In this document: piece after piece, positions 12,061-23,416 of the stretch | Layout: each line of letters opens with the position of its first letter | Position numbering within the stretch: position 1 is the first letter of the stretch | Assembly: GCA_002007465.1 (NCBI GenBank) | Contig: LNAC01000738.1 | Location: forward strand, 281,628-345,627 | DNA length: 64,000 nt | Direction of reading: 5' to 3' | Origin: Ailurus styani | Taxonomy: Eukaryota; Chordata; Mammalia; Carnivora; Ailuridae | Translations under genes and position numbers: made by a program | Notes under the pieces: generated by a model | What the model saw: the letters and a program-made list of their open reading frames with translations, nothing else | Told to the model about the DNA's origin: nothing | The model's database searches: none

Positions 12061-12420
12061 GGAGTATAAGTTGAATTGTATCAAACCCATGTTTATCCTG
12101 CCTCCTCACTTTGGCCTCACCTCTGCTTCCAGCCACGGCTCTATTGAACAGTTCCATGTGAATCTCAACCCACAATGCAATAACAGCATCTTGCTATTAC
12201 CTGGTAAGCAGGCATGTACAGCCTGGAATAGCAGAGAGCTACCTCAAATAGTGGGGTGTATCGCAAAGAATGGGGAACAGGAACTGATATATACCTACTT
12301 TTCTCTTTCAAAGCTTAAGTGAAAAATTTGAAAGACATTCTATAACCTTCTTGGGAAACATAGGCAAAATGGAGCCCTTGGTGTCCCCTGCGGTCATCAA
12401 CTTGGTTGTGTATGTTTATA
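12061..12420. other. possible continuation of the MaLR remnant; not resolved
   Basis: Two overlapping frames (11948-12175 minus and 12071-12322 plus) cover part of this stretch but show no domain I can name. It may belong to the preceding retroelement. Confidence 0.3.
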
Positions 12421-12559
12421 TTGACTTATCCCCCTGTTATACTCTCTTCATCCCCTCACTCTAAGTTCCCAGGATCATCTCCAGCACACAAGTTATTGGC
12501 TCAGCCTGTGCTTTTGGAGAGAACCCAAGATAAGTGATAAAAGTATATATTGTGAAGGA

Positions 12560-12715
12560 CGCAACTCCTTATCACTATCTTGATAATTGTTTATTACCTA
12601 TATGCCCCTACTAGAACAGAAATTTCCTGCCTTTATTTAATGACTGTTTTCCTAGTGCCTGAAAGAGTGTATGTATATAGAAAGTGCCTAAAACATATTT
12701 GCTGTATGAATTCTC
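12560..12715 (+). mobile_element. L2 LINE 3' end
   Basis: Terminal L2 pattern: 'gcccctactagaacagaaat', 'ttcctagtgcctgaaagagtg', 'agaaagtgcctaaaacatat', 'ttgctgtatgaat'. Confidence 0.7.
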
Positions 12716-12735
12716 ACTGTGGAGATAACACTTTA

Positions 12736-12938
12736 GGATGCCTAGGTGGCTCAGTGGGTTAAGCATTCAACTCTTGAGTTCAGCTCAGGTCATGATCTCA
12801 GAGTTGTGAAATCGAGCCCCACATCAGGTTCTGCACTGGGTATGGAGCCTACTTAAGATTCTCTCTCTTCCCGTCTGTCTCCCTCTATCCTTCCCCTTCC
12901 TCTCTCTAAAATAATGGTGGTAATAATAATAATAATAG
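12736..12938 (+). mobile_element. CAN SINE with (TAA)n tail
   Basis: Head 'ggatgcctaggtggctcag', core 'agctcaggtcatgatctcag', body 'tctgcactgggtatggagcc' and 'ttcccgtctgtctccctc'. The tail has become a (TAA)n short tandem repeat (about 12914-12936). Its 'gcactgggtatggagcctacttaagattctctc' body type differs from the young copies, indicating another, older subfamily. Confidence 0.93.
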
Positions 12939-13142
12939 AAAGTAAATACCTCAATAGTTCATTGAGCAGATGAAGCCTTATAGCCTGGCATGCCAGAAGT
13001 ATCATGAGTCTTCATCTTTCTAGACGTAGTCAAGGAAGGAGCCAGAGCCAGAGCAAGGGCTAGATGAATAAGGCTAAGGAGTTGCTCATAAACTGTATGG
13101 AACCCTTGAAGATTAGAGTAGCTCTTTAAAAAGTCTCTAGAA

Positions 13143-13329
13143 GGGGCACCTGGTGGCTCAGTGGGTTAAAGCCTCTGCCTTTGGCTCGGGTCATGATCTC
13201 AGGGTCCTGGGATCGAGCCCCGCCTCGGGCTCACTGCTTAGCAGGGAGCCTGCTTCCTCCTCTCTCTCTGCCTGCTTCTCTGCCTACTTGTGATCTCTCT
13301 CTGTCAAATAAATAAATAAAATCTTTAAA
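13143..13329 (+). mobile_element. CAN SINE, young copy with perfect 15-bp target duplication
   Basis: Head 'ggggcacctggtggctcag', body with the 'ctctgcctgcttctctgcc' signature, tail '(aaat)n' and 'aaaatcttt'. The duplication aaaaagtctctagaa is identical at 13128-13142 and 13330-13344. Intact duplication and low divergence from 24018, 26918 and 56181 mark a recent insertion. Confidence 0.97.
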
Positions 13330-13344
13330 AAAAAGTCTCTAGAA

Positions 13345-14269
13345 CATGAGAAGTGATATATAAGGGTTTGTTAAGTAGAATAAAATATATCTCATATATG
13401 TAAACTGTGAATTGATATTTCACCCATTTGGTGAACAATACAATTATTTCGAAAAGGCAATCTAAATTTGAGTAGGCACTGCAATGAAAGGACCATTTTA
13501 GCTAACTCTTACTTTGCCTCATTCTGTCGAGGCAAATAATTATTACAGTCTGAAAGTGTGCAAATAGTCAAAAGTGAGCTATTAATCTAATTACTTGATT
13601 TTTACAACAGCTCAGCCCTACTAGCATTTAGGAAACCAAGTGGTATTTCTGGTAAATTTGCACTGGGAAGCTAATTGGTTTACACTTAACCTCCTCAGGG
13701 GATGTTTCCTCCCCTTCAGGGGCTCAGCATCTCCAAGTTATCATCAGAGATGCTAATGCCAGAGGCCAGAGAGAAGAGGATAAACTCCTTGTTAATCTGA
13801 TCACGAGGCAGGTCTCTGGACCTTGGGTGTACAGTGTTGCACAAACAGAACTCCAGCTGCAAATGGGTTCTGATCACTGGGCAGTGGACTGGTGCATCTG
13901 ACTGAGCCTTGCTGGAAGGAGAAAGTCATGCCAGGAGAGAGTTTTCATGTCATTGGTGGCCTGGGTTATGACTCAGATGGAGGTGATCAAATAGATCTTT
14001 TTAGACTGTGTAATAGCCTCCAACATCTTGGCCTCATGCCTAAAGACTCTTTTTTTTTTTTAAACAATAAATAGGATTTAAATCAACCATTAAATCACAC
14101 CAGTACTTCCCCAAGGCCATTCAGTGGTTATAAAAGGTTTCTGTAGGAAACCTCTGCTAATAAAAGTTGTGGAAAGTTCTGATTTTACAAATGAAAAGAG
14201 GCAATTCCTGTCTCTCCCCATATGGGAGGCTCATGATCTTTGAGCTCCACTGCAAGGCTCTGCCATTGT
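13345..14269. other. non-repeat AT-rich block with homeodomain-like motifs
   Basis: I recognise no interspersed repeat here. Between about 13540 and 13680 several TAAT-core motifs cluster: 'aaataattatta', 'ctattaatctaattacttg' and 'gctaattggttt'. A poly(T) run lies at 14049-14060. This could be conserved non-coding DNA but that cannot be judged from one genome. Confidence 0.35.
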
Positions 14270-14620
14270 GTTCTTTATTGAGACAAATTTCTTCCTCTTT
14301 GCTCCAAATCCTTTCATCACTGTTGTCTTACGATGAATGAACATTATTTTCTCCTTATGACTTATTTTATACCCAGCTCCTATACACCTTTCTAGCCTTG
14401 CATCTCACCCACCCTGTGTGAGATCATTCCTTACCCCATTCCTCCAGCAATTCAAACCTACTTGAAGGTTGTCTAAACTTGACGTGGCACAATCCTTCTC
14501 CCTTCTGTGCCTTTGCACATAATGTTCCCTCTTCCTGGACTGTTCTTCCTTCTACTCCCTCAACCCGCTTTACTGAGCTCCTTCCTATTTATCACTTGAA
14601 CTCAGGATCATGCATCATTT
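14270..14620 (+). mobile_element. L2 LINE 3' fragment
   Basis: L2-like order: 'ctagccttgcatctcaccc', 'cttctgtgcctttgcacata', 'atgttccctcttcctggact', then 'catttagcaaaagcttcc'. Diverged, no frame. Confidence 0.6.
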
Positions 14621-15868
14621 AGCAAAAGCTTCCAAACTGTTACCTGAGTTCTGAAAGGTGAGTCTGGGTGTTCAGGTTTCTCACCTGCCAAGGTATTAAC
14701 TCACTCTCAGAACAACAAGGTGAATTCTGCTCCAGGCAGAACATGTCATCTTTTTAACTGTTTAATGACAAATGCAATTGTGCAAATCAAAAACTTTAGA
14801 AATAAATGAGCATCAGCTCTTCCAACACATATTCTAAACACCTGAACAACTATTTTCTTTTCTGTTGGCTCCCAGACAGACACATCACTGAGGCTGATAT
14901 TCGGCAGGCATGCACCGATATTGCACTACTCCATACCAGCTGGTAAAAGCAGCTATCCTCGCCCTGACTGTCATCCACCACTCATTCCCTTGGCTGCCTT
15001 GGCATCTCACTTTGGATACTCACAAGAATTCTCTTGCAGCTAAAGGGGTAAAGCCTGGACCTGCTGGCGGCCTCCAGAACCCAACCTGCTCCTGCAGGGG
15101 TCCATTCTAATTCATCGGTGCCATGCTCCCTGTTGATGTATTTCAAGTATCACTCTTGCAGATCACCAAACTGGCCCAAGTTCAAAAGGGGCAATTGCAG
15201 GTTTACTCTGTTGACAGGTATAATAACAATGCACAATGAGATAAACCTGGATGTGAATAAAAATCAAGTTTGCAATTAGGAAAATATTCAATATGGCATT
15301 CTGTCATGAATCAAAGGGATCCAAGAGTCATATTTCTGCTACCAAGGAAAGGCAGCTAGGATTAGAAAAAGGAGCATTTCAGATTCCAAATCTAAAATGA
15401 TTTAATTGAAGTTATCAAAGAAGATAAATAACTTTCTTCATCAGAAACTTATTTACTGCAACAGTTCATGTGTGTAGGTGTTAAAGCACATTTTGATTTC
15501 ATATTTAGCAACTTTTCAAATGTATACTAGTCTTTTGCAAATTTACATGCATCTGGCATATTCAGGAACTAATAATTACTGAAAATTTACAACTGGGGCA
15601 GTCCATCATGGGTCTTATTGGCATAACTAAGGATAGTGATGAAAAATAGAAGGGGTGGAGGCAAGACAAGATACACAAAGATTGTAAAAGTGACGTCAAG
15701 CCATACAATAATGCTTCCAACTATTGGAAAAGTTTAATAGATAATGTTGCTTCCATTGTACTTGTGAGAAATAAAAAAAGTAACAAAAATACTAGAAATG
15801 AATAAAATGCAACCATAACACATACACAGAGATAAATAAGTCAATAAACAAATATTCTAGGGCCCATA
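14621..15868. other. no recognised feature
   Basis: No repeat family or gene identified. A GC-richer patch at 14890-15110 is open in one frame (66 codons) but shows no recognisable domain. It might be a decayed retroelement. Confidence 0.4.
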
Positions 15869-15869
15869 T

Positions 15870-17012
15870 TTATTTATTTATGAAGTTTTTGTTTTAATTC
15901 CAGTTAGTTAACATAGTGTTATATTAGTTTCAGGTATACAATATTTAACACTTTCATACATCACCCGGTGCTCATCACTAGTACATTCCTTAAACCCCAT
16001 TACCCATTTAACTCCCATCCCCCAAAACTTCCCTCTGGTAACCATCAGTTTGTTCTCTGTAGTTAAGAGTCTGTTTCTTGGTTTGCCTCTCTCTCTCTCT
16101 TTTTTTCCCTTTGCTCATTTTTTTTGTTTCTTAAATTCCAAATATAAGTGAAATCATGGTATTCGTCTTTCTCTGACTTATTGCACTTAGCATAATACTC
16201 TCTAGCTCTACCCATGTCATCGCAAATGGCAAGATTGCATTCTTTTTTATGGCTGAGTAATATTCCATATTCCACTTCTTCTTTATCAGTTCAGCAGTCA
16301 ATGGACACTTGGGCTCTTTCCATAGTTTGTCTATTGTAGATAATGCTGCTATAAACATTGGGGTACATGCATCTCTTTGAATTAGTATTTTCATATTCTT
16401 TGGGTAAATACCCAGTAGTGTAACTGCTGTATTATTAGGTAGTTATATTTTTAACTTTTTGAAGAATTTCCATACTGTTTTCCAGAGTGGCTATACCAGG
16501 TTGATAGTGCAAGAGAGCTCCCCTTTCTCCACATTTCCCCACCAATGCCTCTTGTTTCTTGTGTTGTTGATTTTAGCCATTCTGACAGGTGTGTGATGAC
16601 ATCTCATTGTAGTTTTGATTTATATTTTCCTGATGATCAGTGGCGTTGATTTTCATGTATCTGTTGGCCATCTGTATGTGCTCTCTTTAGAGAAACGTAT
16701 ATTCCTATCTTTTGCCCATTTTTAATTAGATATTCATATTTGGGGTGTTGAGTTTGATAAGTTCTTTATAGACTCTCGATATGAACCCTTTATCAGCTAT
16801 ACTATTTGCAAATATCTTCTCCCATTCTGCAGGTTTCCTTTTAGTTTTATTGACTGTTTCCTTCACTGTGCAGGAGCTTTTTATTTTCATAAAGTTCCAA
16901 TAGTTTATTTTTGGTTTAGTTTCCCTTGTCTCAGGAGACATATTTAGAAAGAAGTTGCTATGGCCAATGCCAAAGAAGTTACTGACACGAAACCATAAAA
17001 ATCCTAGAGCAT
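15870..17012 (-). mobile_element. L1 LINE 3' end (carnivore-type), antisense, 5'-truncated
   Basis: Minus-strand frames give L1 ORF2 C-terminal protein: residues such as ETKPKINYWNFMKIKSSC and EWEKIFANSIADKG (16726-17016), then WNMEYYSAIKKNAILPFAM (16131-16394). The 3' UTR follows to about 15870. Stops and shifts break the frame (for example between 16400 and 16720), so it is inactive. At the 5' end (about 16987-17010) the sequence 'gaaaccataaaaatcctag' is in sense orientation relative to the rest, consistent with a tiny 5' inversion. Confidence 0.95.
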
Positions 17013-17193
17013 CCACATGTATTTAAATGGACTCTACCCTAGCACTGGTAGAAGAGCACTTCAGGTAGTATGTGAAAAGAATTCTTATCTCAGAATACCA
17101 TTTTTTAGAGTGGAACCTCAGGATAAGGAAGTAGATGGACCCGTGAAGAGAAGGTGTGACTTTCAGAGCCTAAGTGGATATATGGATTCTATG

Positions 17194-17460
17194 AAGACTT
17201 ACTGAGGTCCTACTTTGTGCCAAGCATTCTCTCTCACAATGATGGATACAAAGAGGCATGCAGCAAGATCCTGTCCACAATTCAGTAACACAAAGATACA
17301 CATATCCTTATCATCTGGTTCAGGCTGTAATGAGCAAGGCAACAGAGAGCTATGAAGACACACAGAAATGGGTCACTAATTCGGGTAGAAAAACCCTAGG
17401 CAAAGGGGCTATTCTGAGTTTAGATAGAAAGAGATGAGAAGGCTCCCTGCTAAGCAGAAT
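17194..17460 (-). mobile_element. L2 LINE 3' end
   Basis: Reverse-complement L2 tail: 'cttactgaggtcctactttg', 'tgccaagcattc', 'atggatacaaagaggcatgc', 'gagagctatgaagacac'. The right boundary is uncertain. Confidence 0.6.
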
Positions 17461-17895
17461 AGTCAACATGTGGTTCAGAGACATAAAACCATATATTTGG
17501 AGTGATGGTGAACTAACCAGTCACACATAATATCTATACGAACCAGGGAAGGCTTAAAGAAAGCTTCTCTCTCTTTTTTTTCATACCACGAGAAAAGAAA
17601 TCAAGATGAATTTCAGAGTATTTCTACAATTTTGAGAGTAAAGTGCTACCCAGAGACCAAGTAGCCTCTACAACAGCAGCATGAGCCTGGTATCCACCTT
17701 TAGAGCAGTCCCATTTGTGCCTCCCCGTGGGAACTGGTGCCCGTGGCAGCGTGGGCTGGACAGGCAAAGAGTAGGATAAGGAGAGAAAGGGTGGAACTGA
17801 AGCCACTTCATATGGAAACTCAGGATGGGAGAAGGAAACTGGAGGATTTGAGAAGCAGCCAGGCTCTGGCACCAGAGAGTGTAGACTCTATACTT
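17461..17895. other. no recognised feature
   Basis: Slightly GC-richer unique-looking sequence. Two overlapping antisense frames of 82-85 codons (17624-17925) have no known domain. Confidence 0.4.
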
Positions 17896-18092
17896 ACTGT
17901 CTAACACAGGAACTACTAACCGCATGTGGCTACTTAGAGGTAAATGTAAATCAATTAAAGTGGAATGAAATTACAAAGTCTCTTCCTCAGTCCACTAACC
18001 ACATTCTGAGTACTCAATGGCCCCAGCGACGAGTGGCTACTGTACTGATCGGTGCAGACACAGAACATTGTTGTGGTCTCAAAGTGTTCTAT
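17896..18092. mobile_element. hAT-type MITE ('chance to tccaata' family), copy 1
   Basis: Diverged copy of the same element as 26382-26590: shared blocks 'actaaccgcatgtggctac', 'gtactcaatggcc', 'gtggctactgtactg', 'cagacacagaacattg'. Ends and target duplication are too eroded to fix. Confidence 0.65.
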
Positions 18093-18338
18093 TATTATGA
18101 TGGATACAAATATTAATATTATTAATATTATGTTCTAATATTATGAAAGAAAGAGAAGAGTGTTGATGAAGAGATACGCAGTGGTACAAATGAGCCCAAA
18201 ACAAAATCCAGACAGACATCTTGATAAAAGGACCAAGATCATTAGATCTTGAGGAGGGCCATGACACTGACTGAGGACCTTTTTCTCTTCTCATATAGTT
18301 ATATTGTCAAAGGAGAGATGAGACAAAGGCTAATGAGA

Positions 18339-18510
18339 GAACCAGTAGCACACACTATTCCTGCCCCTTGGATCCAGTGCCGTAACAGAGAATGGACAAA
18401 CGACCCAAGCAGGTAGGAATGCAGGAACCAGTAGCACACACTATTCCTGCCCCTTGGATCCAGTGCCGTAACAGAGAATGGACAAACGACCCAAGCAGGT
18501 AGGGATGCAG
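18339..18510. repeat. 86-bp tandem duplication (two copies)
   Basis: Copy 1 spans 18339-18424 and copy 2 spans 18425-18510; they differ at one position (A at 18418, G at 18504). The unit is ordinary, non-simple sequence beginning 'gaaccagtagcacacac'. One substitution in 86 bp means a recent event. An antisense frame of 104 codons runs through both copies and gains a repeated peptide, but it resembles no protein. Confidence 0.98.
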
Positions 18511-19731
18511 CTCTTCTCATTCTCTCCCTGCTCCGCACGTGCTCTGCTCTGTTTCCTAGCTGTGTGGTCTCCGCTAGATTACTGAAACTCTCAGAATTCA
18601 CTGTGTCACTCATAAACTTGAGCTAATAACCACACTCCAAGCAGTGGTTTAACAATCAAATGAGAGAACACCAGTGGAAGTTCATTAGAACCTACACGGT
18701 TCTTTGTAAAAGTTATTATAACTACTCACTGTGACATACTTCAGTTAACCTTTGGCATCTTTATTAACTTGAGTCTGTTTTGTGGATTATTAAGGAATAT
18801 GAGGGCTCTAAAATAATTAAAAGTGGTAAGGCCCTAAGCAAAATTATGATTTTTACTTTTTCCAAAATCTTAATTTTTTTTAACATCTTCTAAATGTTTC
18901 TCTCTCACTAGATCGTCAAGCGTTTGAGTGCAAAAACTCTAAGACAGCGTCTCATTTCTGATAAAACCAGGTCAGCAATTTGAAGATTATTCATTAAAAT
19001 GATTTAGTGATCCACTAAGTCAAACATTTCTGGGGTACTACAGATTGGATTCCTCAGGAAGCAACCCTAAGATAGAGATGAGCATGCAAGATATTTATTA
19101 GAAAATTCTTGTGGGATGCACACCTGTAGAAGGATGATTCAACAAAGGATAAAGCTGAGGAGCATACAGTTGTAGGTGACTTACCAGCAAACCCAAGAGA
19201 GCTGGAATAATTCTTCAGATTTGAGGCTAGAGGGCCTTTATGCCTCTGTGTTGATCAGTGTTTGGCTGCAGGCTCTCCCTTGATGAGGTGTGACCTCAGG
19301 TGAAGCAGGGCTTTGCGATCAAGGCAGTGCCCAGAGAGGGCTGTCAGCTGATGACCAACTTCTGGCGGCACTCCCAATTAATGGGCGGACTAGTCCTTCA
19401 TTCCTGAGGGGGACGTGGGTGGTCCACTGTGACATTCCTTCCATGGGAAGAGCAGAATGGGGGGACTACATAAAGAAGAAAGAGAAACTGCATTCGGAGA
19501 CTTTGAGGGAAAATCAGAAGGAACAATTTTTGGGGATTCCCAGGAAGGTGAAGGTGTTAAGAGCAGGTGGCCAAAGGCATGAAATCAAACAGAGGTAATA
19601 AGGCAAAGACTGGAGAGTGCCAATTATATTTGACATTACTTGTGGACTTTAGCAAAAGTAGATGCAATAGAAAGGAGAGAAGTGAAACTAAATGGTATCA
19701 GAGAGAGGAGGAGATGCAAGATGCCTAATTT
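18511..19731. other. no confidently recognised feature
   Basis: A GC-richer stretch at about 19040-19600 ('attggattcctcaggaagca', 'gatatttattagaaaattc') has the texture of an old antisense LTR, and holds a 102-codon frame (19290-19598) with no known domain. Family not assigned. Confidence 0.3.
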
Positions 19732-19878
19732 GGTTGGGGGGTGGAGAGGGAGAGAGAGAATCTTAAACAGGCTCCACGCCTAGCACACAGCCCAAAGCAG
19801 GGCCCGATCTTGTTTGACCCTGAGCTGAAATCAAGAGTCAGATGCTCAATTGAGTGAGTCACCCACCCAGGCACCCCT
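19732..19878 (-). mobile_element. CAN SINE, antisense, A-tail side shortened
   Basis: Minus-strand SINE with head 'ggtgcctgggtgggtgact', core 'tgactcttgatttcagctc' and a purine-rich tail side on the plus strand. Flanks agatgcctaattt and agattcctaattt (about 19719-19731 and 19879-19891) form a 12/13 target duplication. A divergent older copy. Confidence 0.88.
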
Positions 19879-22054
19879 AGATTCCTAATTTTTCAATGAG
19901 ATAAACTGTGAGGGGAGACAAATGGGGTGTCAATTACAGGCACACATACATTTAAAGGAGGTTTCATTGTATTGTTGTGTAGAAAAACATCTTTCATTGG
20001 CTACAGGAAAGAGCCATTGACAAGAGAATAGATGAAGGTAAGGTATGGCAGTTGGAGGTGGGGTGGGGGGAAGAGCAAAACTGATGGAACAAGGGGGCAC
20101 ACCCTAGGAAGACATAGAATTCAGATCAAAGATCAACCTCATGCTCTGACAGAGGATCCAAGAAGACAAGATGAGTGTAGAGAGAGAGCCATCTACAGGA
20201 GCTATGGCAGGGAAGGAAAATGGGGGTGGTCCCTTCCTGATTTCTGCATTCTCTGAGAATAAGGATGTGGGGTAATCCACTCCAAGAGACTGTGAAGTGG
20301 TGGAGTTGACTGATTAATTGGCTGAACATGAGCAGGATACACTTTTTTTTTTATAAACAAAGCTTCATTCAACCAACCTGATTTTTAGATTCTTATTATG
20401 GTTTATTCTGGAACGTCAACTATTCACCAAGAGAAATAATGTAGCTCAGAGAGACTGGGAAAAGAGGACAGCAGGCCAGATGGGTTTCTCTAGGACAGAC
20501 AAACAGAAAACTCCCTCTGAATTTCTTTTTGCCCAAGGACTGCCATCACTTGTCAAAATGGGGGAAATGCGTGAGCCAACACTGCTCATGTCCATTATTT
20601 TGTTCATATAAATATAACCAACAATTTATTTGCATAGGGCTTCCCAATGTGATAAATGATGATAAAAGAGACCTTTCCAGGAAAGGACTAAAAGCAGACT
20701 CGAGATGCATTTCAGCAATCTCCTAAATCCTATACGTGCCTATAGTTTATCAGGTCTTTCCAATTCCCCACTGACTCACATCCAACCCATTCTCAAAATT
20801 CTAAGAAATTGTTTCATTCTCCATTTAAAGAGGGAAGAAAAGGGAGGAGGGAAGAAAGGAAGGAAGACAAGCCATAATTCAAGGTAACAGAAAACTGCGG
20901 ATTAGGATGTATACGTCCCTCCCTCCATTCCGTTTTTGTACAGCACCCCCATCACCACCCCTTATCTCTCCACACCTGCCCCTACAGCCACCAACACACA
21001 CAATCTGAACATTGTACCTTTAAAGAGATGTATTTTTACAACTCCTGGCAACGGATCATTTGTATGCCTTCCCGTTTCAGGCATTTAAAATCCTTAGATT
21101 TTCCCCCATTTTTCTGAAGGTATTAAAGTAATAGATTGAACAGTAAAATGAATAAAGATGTCAAAACATTTTTTAAAGTTAAAATTTCAGACCTTTCCAT
21201 ATTGTATTAATAGATGACTTGAAGTATCACTTTGAAATTTGCCCAGAAAGAATTTTAAATAACAATGAATGATTCTTCTAAAAAAATGTGACAAATGGAA
21301 AAGATAAAATAATTCTTAATTATTATTCACAATTATTCTTTCTTTCTACTTCCCAAAGACAAGCTACTTAAAATATAACTACAGACTTTGAAACACTCAT
21401 ATTTTATTCAGGAATTTACCTAATATATATAATGTTGAACTCTTTTTTTCAAGAAACCAACGTTGGTTATTTTATTTTTAACCAAGTGCATATACTTCAG
21501 ATTTCCTTATGACAGACATTTGTTCCCACATAGATAAATCTGCCTGTTCTCTTATCTAGCCATACTGTCACTGACAGCAGAAAGCAGGCAAGAAAATGTG
21601 AAAACCACTCTTGAGAGATTCTGTTGCTTTTTGACTTGGAAGGTACTATTGGTCTTTTTAGTACAAGCCTAATGCCTGGTATTTTCAGGCTCAAGCAATC
21701 TCTTGGGAGGAACTTTCTTCTGGCTGAAAACAAAAATGAAATCTGCCCTTGCTACTTAATCCTATTATTTACTGTATAGCTCAAAACCATATGTCACCAT
21801 GAATCACTTCCATTTTAATTTTTTAACTTCTACAGCAATTCATGTTATGAATGCTTTGGGACAGGTCTGAAAATTTGATGGTGATGCTACAGAACCACTA
21901 CATGGCAGGTACATTAGCTGTAGCAGCAGGGACCAAGAGGAAGAATGAGCAGGGACAGTTTCCAAAACCAGGGGAAGCCAATTAAATGAACACAATGACC
22001 ATCTAAATTTTTGAATCTTTGGATTAGGAGAAATATCTTAAAAACTATACTTTT
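19879..22054. other. repeat-poor sequence
   Basis: No interspersed repeat recognised. Contains a T10 run at 20342 and a GGAA/GAAA purine tract at 20828-20868. Frames up to 78 codons show no domain. Confidence 0.45.
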
Positions 22055-22243
22055 GGGGCGCCTGGGTGGCTCAGTCACATGTCTGCCTTCAGCTCAGGTC
22101 ATGATCCCAGGGTCCTGGGATGGAGCCCTGCATTGGGGTCTCTGCTCAGCAGAGAGCCTGCTTCTCCCTCTCGCTCTGTCTACCACTCTGCCTTGCTCTC
22201 TGTGTCAAATAAATACATAAAATATTTTTTTAAAATTTTAATA
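22055..22243 (+). mobile_element. CAN SINE
   Basis: Head 'ggggcgcctgggtggctcagt', then 'cttcagctcaggtcatgatc', body to 'ctctgtgtcaaataaatac' and an A/T tail. The 'gggttaaag' after the head is replaced by 'cacatg'. Flanks aaaactatactttt and aaaactagtctta are a partial target duplication. Confidence 0.95.
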
Positions 22244-22303
22244 AAACTAGTCTTACTCTTCATGAACTTGAAGGTTTTTTTGCAGAAATTCTGAACAAAG
22301 CCA

Positions 22304-22472
22304 TGTTATGGACTGCATGTTTGTGCCCCCCAGAAATTCATATGATGAACTCTTAACCCTAAGAAGATGGTTATTGGAAGGTAAATAGGTCTACCTCCAG
22401 AATTGTGAGAAATAAATGTCTGTTATTTTAAGCCACCCAGTCTGTGGTATTTAGTTACCGCAGCTTAGGACA
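22304..22472 (+). mobile_element. internally deleted MaLR LTR (MLT1-like)
   Basis: The 5' part 'tgttatggactgcatgtttg' and 'cagaaattcatatgatgaac' joins directly to the 3' part 'ctacctccagaattgtgag', 'aataaatgtctgttattt' and 'ccacccagtctgtggtattt'. At 169 bp it is less than half the usual length of about 350-450 bp, so the middle is missing after about 22397. Confidence 0.85.
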
Positions 22473-22646
22473 GGCCATCACTCACCAAAAACAAAATCTC
22501 ATTATGTTAATATATAATAAAAGACTTTATAGTATATATATATAGTGACACCTTTAATGGTATCAGATCTCATATTTTTCTTGTCTCTGGTTTTCTTTCT
22601 GTCAGGTTGTTACTGGTGCTATTTCTTTACCTATAAACATGTTTCA

Positions 22647-22854
22647 AGGGCGCTTGGGTGGCTCAGTGGGTTAAGCCTCTGCCTTTAGCTCAGGTCGTAA
22701 TCTCAGGGTCCTGGGATCAAGCCCCACATCAGGCTCTCCGCTTAGTGGAGAGCCTGCTCCCCCCGTCTCTCTGCCTGCCTCTCTGCCTACTTGTGATCTC
22801 TCTCTCTCTCCATCAAATAATTAATTAGTTAATTAATTAAAAAAAAACCAACCC
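22647..22854 (+). mobile_element. CAN SINE with perfect 10-bp target duplication
   Basis: Head 'gggcgcttgggtggctcag', 'gtgggttaagcctctgcc', the body 'ctctctgcctgcctctctgc' of the mustelid-like subfamily, and a tail that has turned into (TTAA)n. Duplication acatgtttca at 22637-22646 and 22855-22864. Confidence 0.96.
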
Positions 22855-23016
22855 ACATGTTTCATTCACTTCCACATGACCTAATCCTACTCATCAATAA
22901 AGTCCAACTAAAGAGTCTTCTCCCCCAAAGAATCTTTCCTTCTCCAAATTTGTCTAGCCCCTTATCTGTACCTGATCATATTCATTCATAATGCATTTCT
23001 TAAGTGGCAATGAGAA

Positions 23017-23416
23017 TGTGGTAGGTAGTGTCTAAGATGGCTCCCATGATCCCCACTTCCTAGAACTCATGATTGAGGGCTGTACATTGTGGCTTGCTTC
23101 CAACAAATAAAATAAGGCAAAAGTGAGGGTATCACTTCTGAGATTAGATTTAAAAAAGAAACTGGCTTTCATCTTGCTCCCTTCCCTTGGCTCTGGCTTC
23201 TGAGGGGAGCCAGCTGCCATGTTGTGAGCTGCTCATGGAGACACCCACGAGCCAAGGAACTCAGTCCAATAACCTGTGAGGAACTGAATCCTGCCAATAA
23301 AAACGTAAGCTGCATTAGATCCCTGACTCACAAAAATTGTGAGATAATAAATATTTGTCCTTTCAAGCTATTAGATTTTGGAGTAATTTGTTATGCAGCA
23401 ATAGACAAGTAAAGCA
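23017..23416 (+). mobile_element. solo LTR, MaLR-like
   Basis: Begins 'tgtggtaggtagtgtctaag' followed by 'atggctccc', and ends 'gagtaatttgttatgcagca' then 'atagacaagtaaagca'. Internal landmarks are 'aataaaataaggcaaaagtg', 'agccagctgccatgttgtga' and 'attgtgagataataaatat'. About 400 bp, full span of this LTR type. No coding value despite a short frame on each strand. The same family recurs at 44618-45093. Confidence 0.8.

Noticed and set aside
13143..13220. tRNA-like sequence
   Set aside because: tRNA-derived head of a CAN SINE, not a functional tRNA gene. The same applies to the other SINE heads.
16131..16394. L1 ORF2 C-terminal frame as a possible active L1
   Set aside because: The element is 5'-truncated and broken by stops, so it cannot be active.
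18299..18613. Antisense frame with repeated peptide
   Set aside because: The repeat is explained by the 86-bp DNA duplication (86 is not a multiple of 3, so the peptide repeat is partial and fortuitous).
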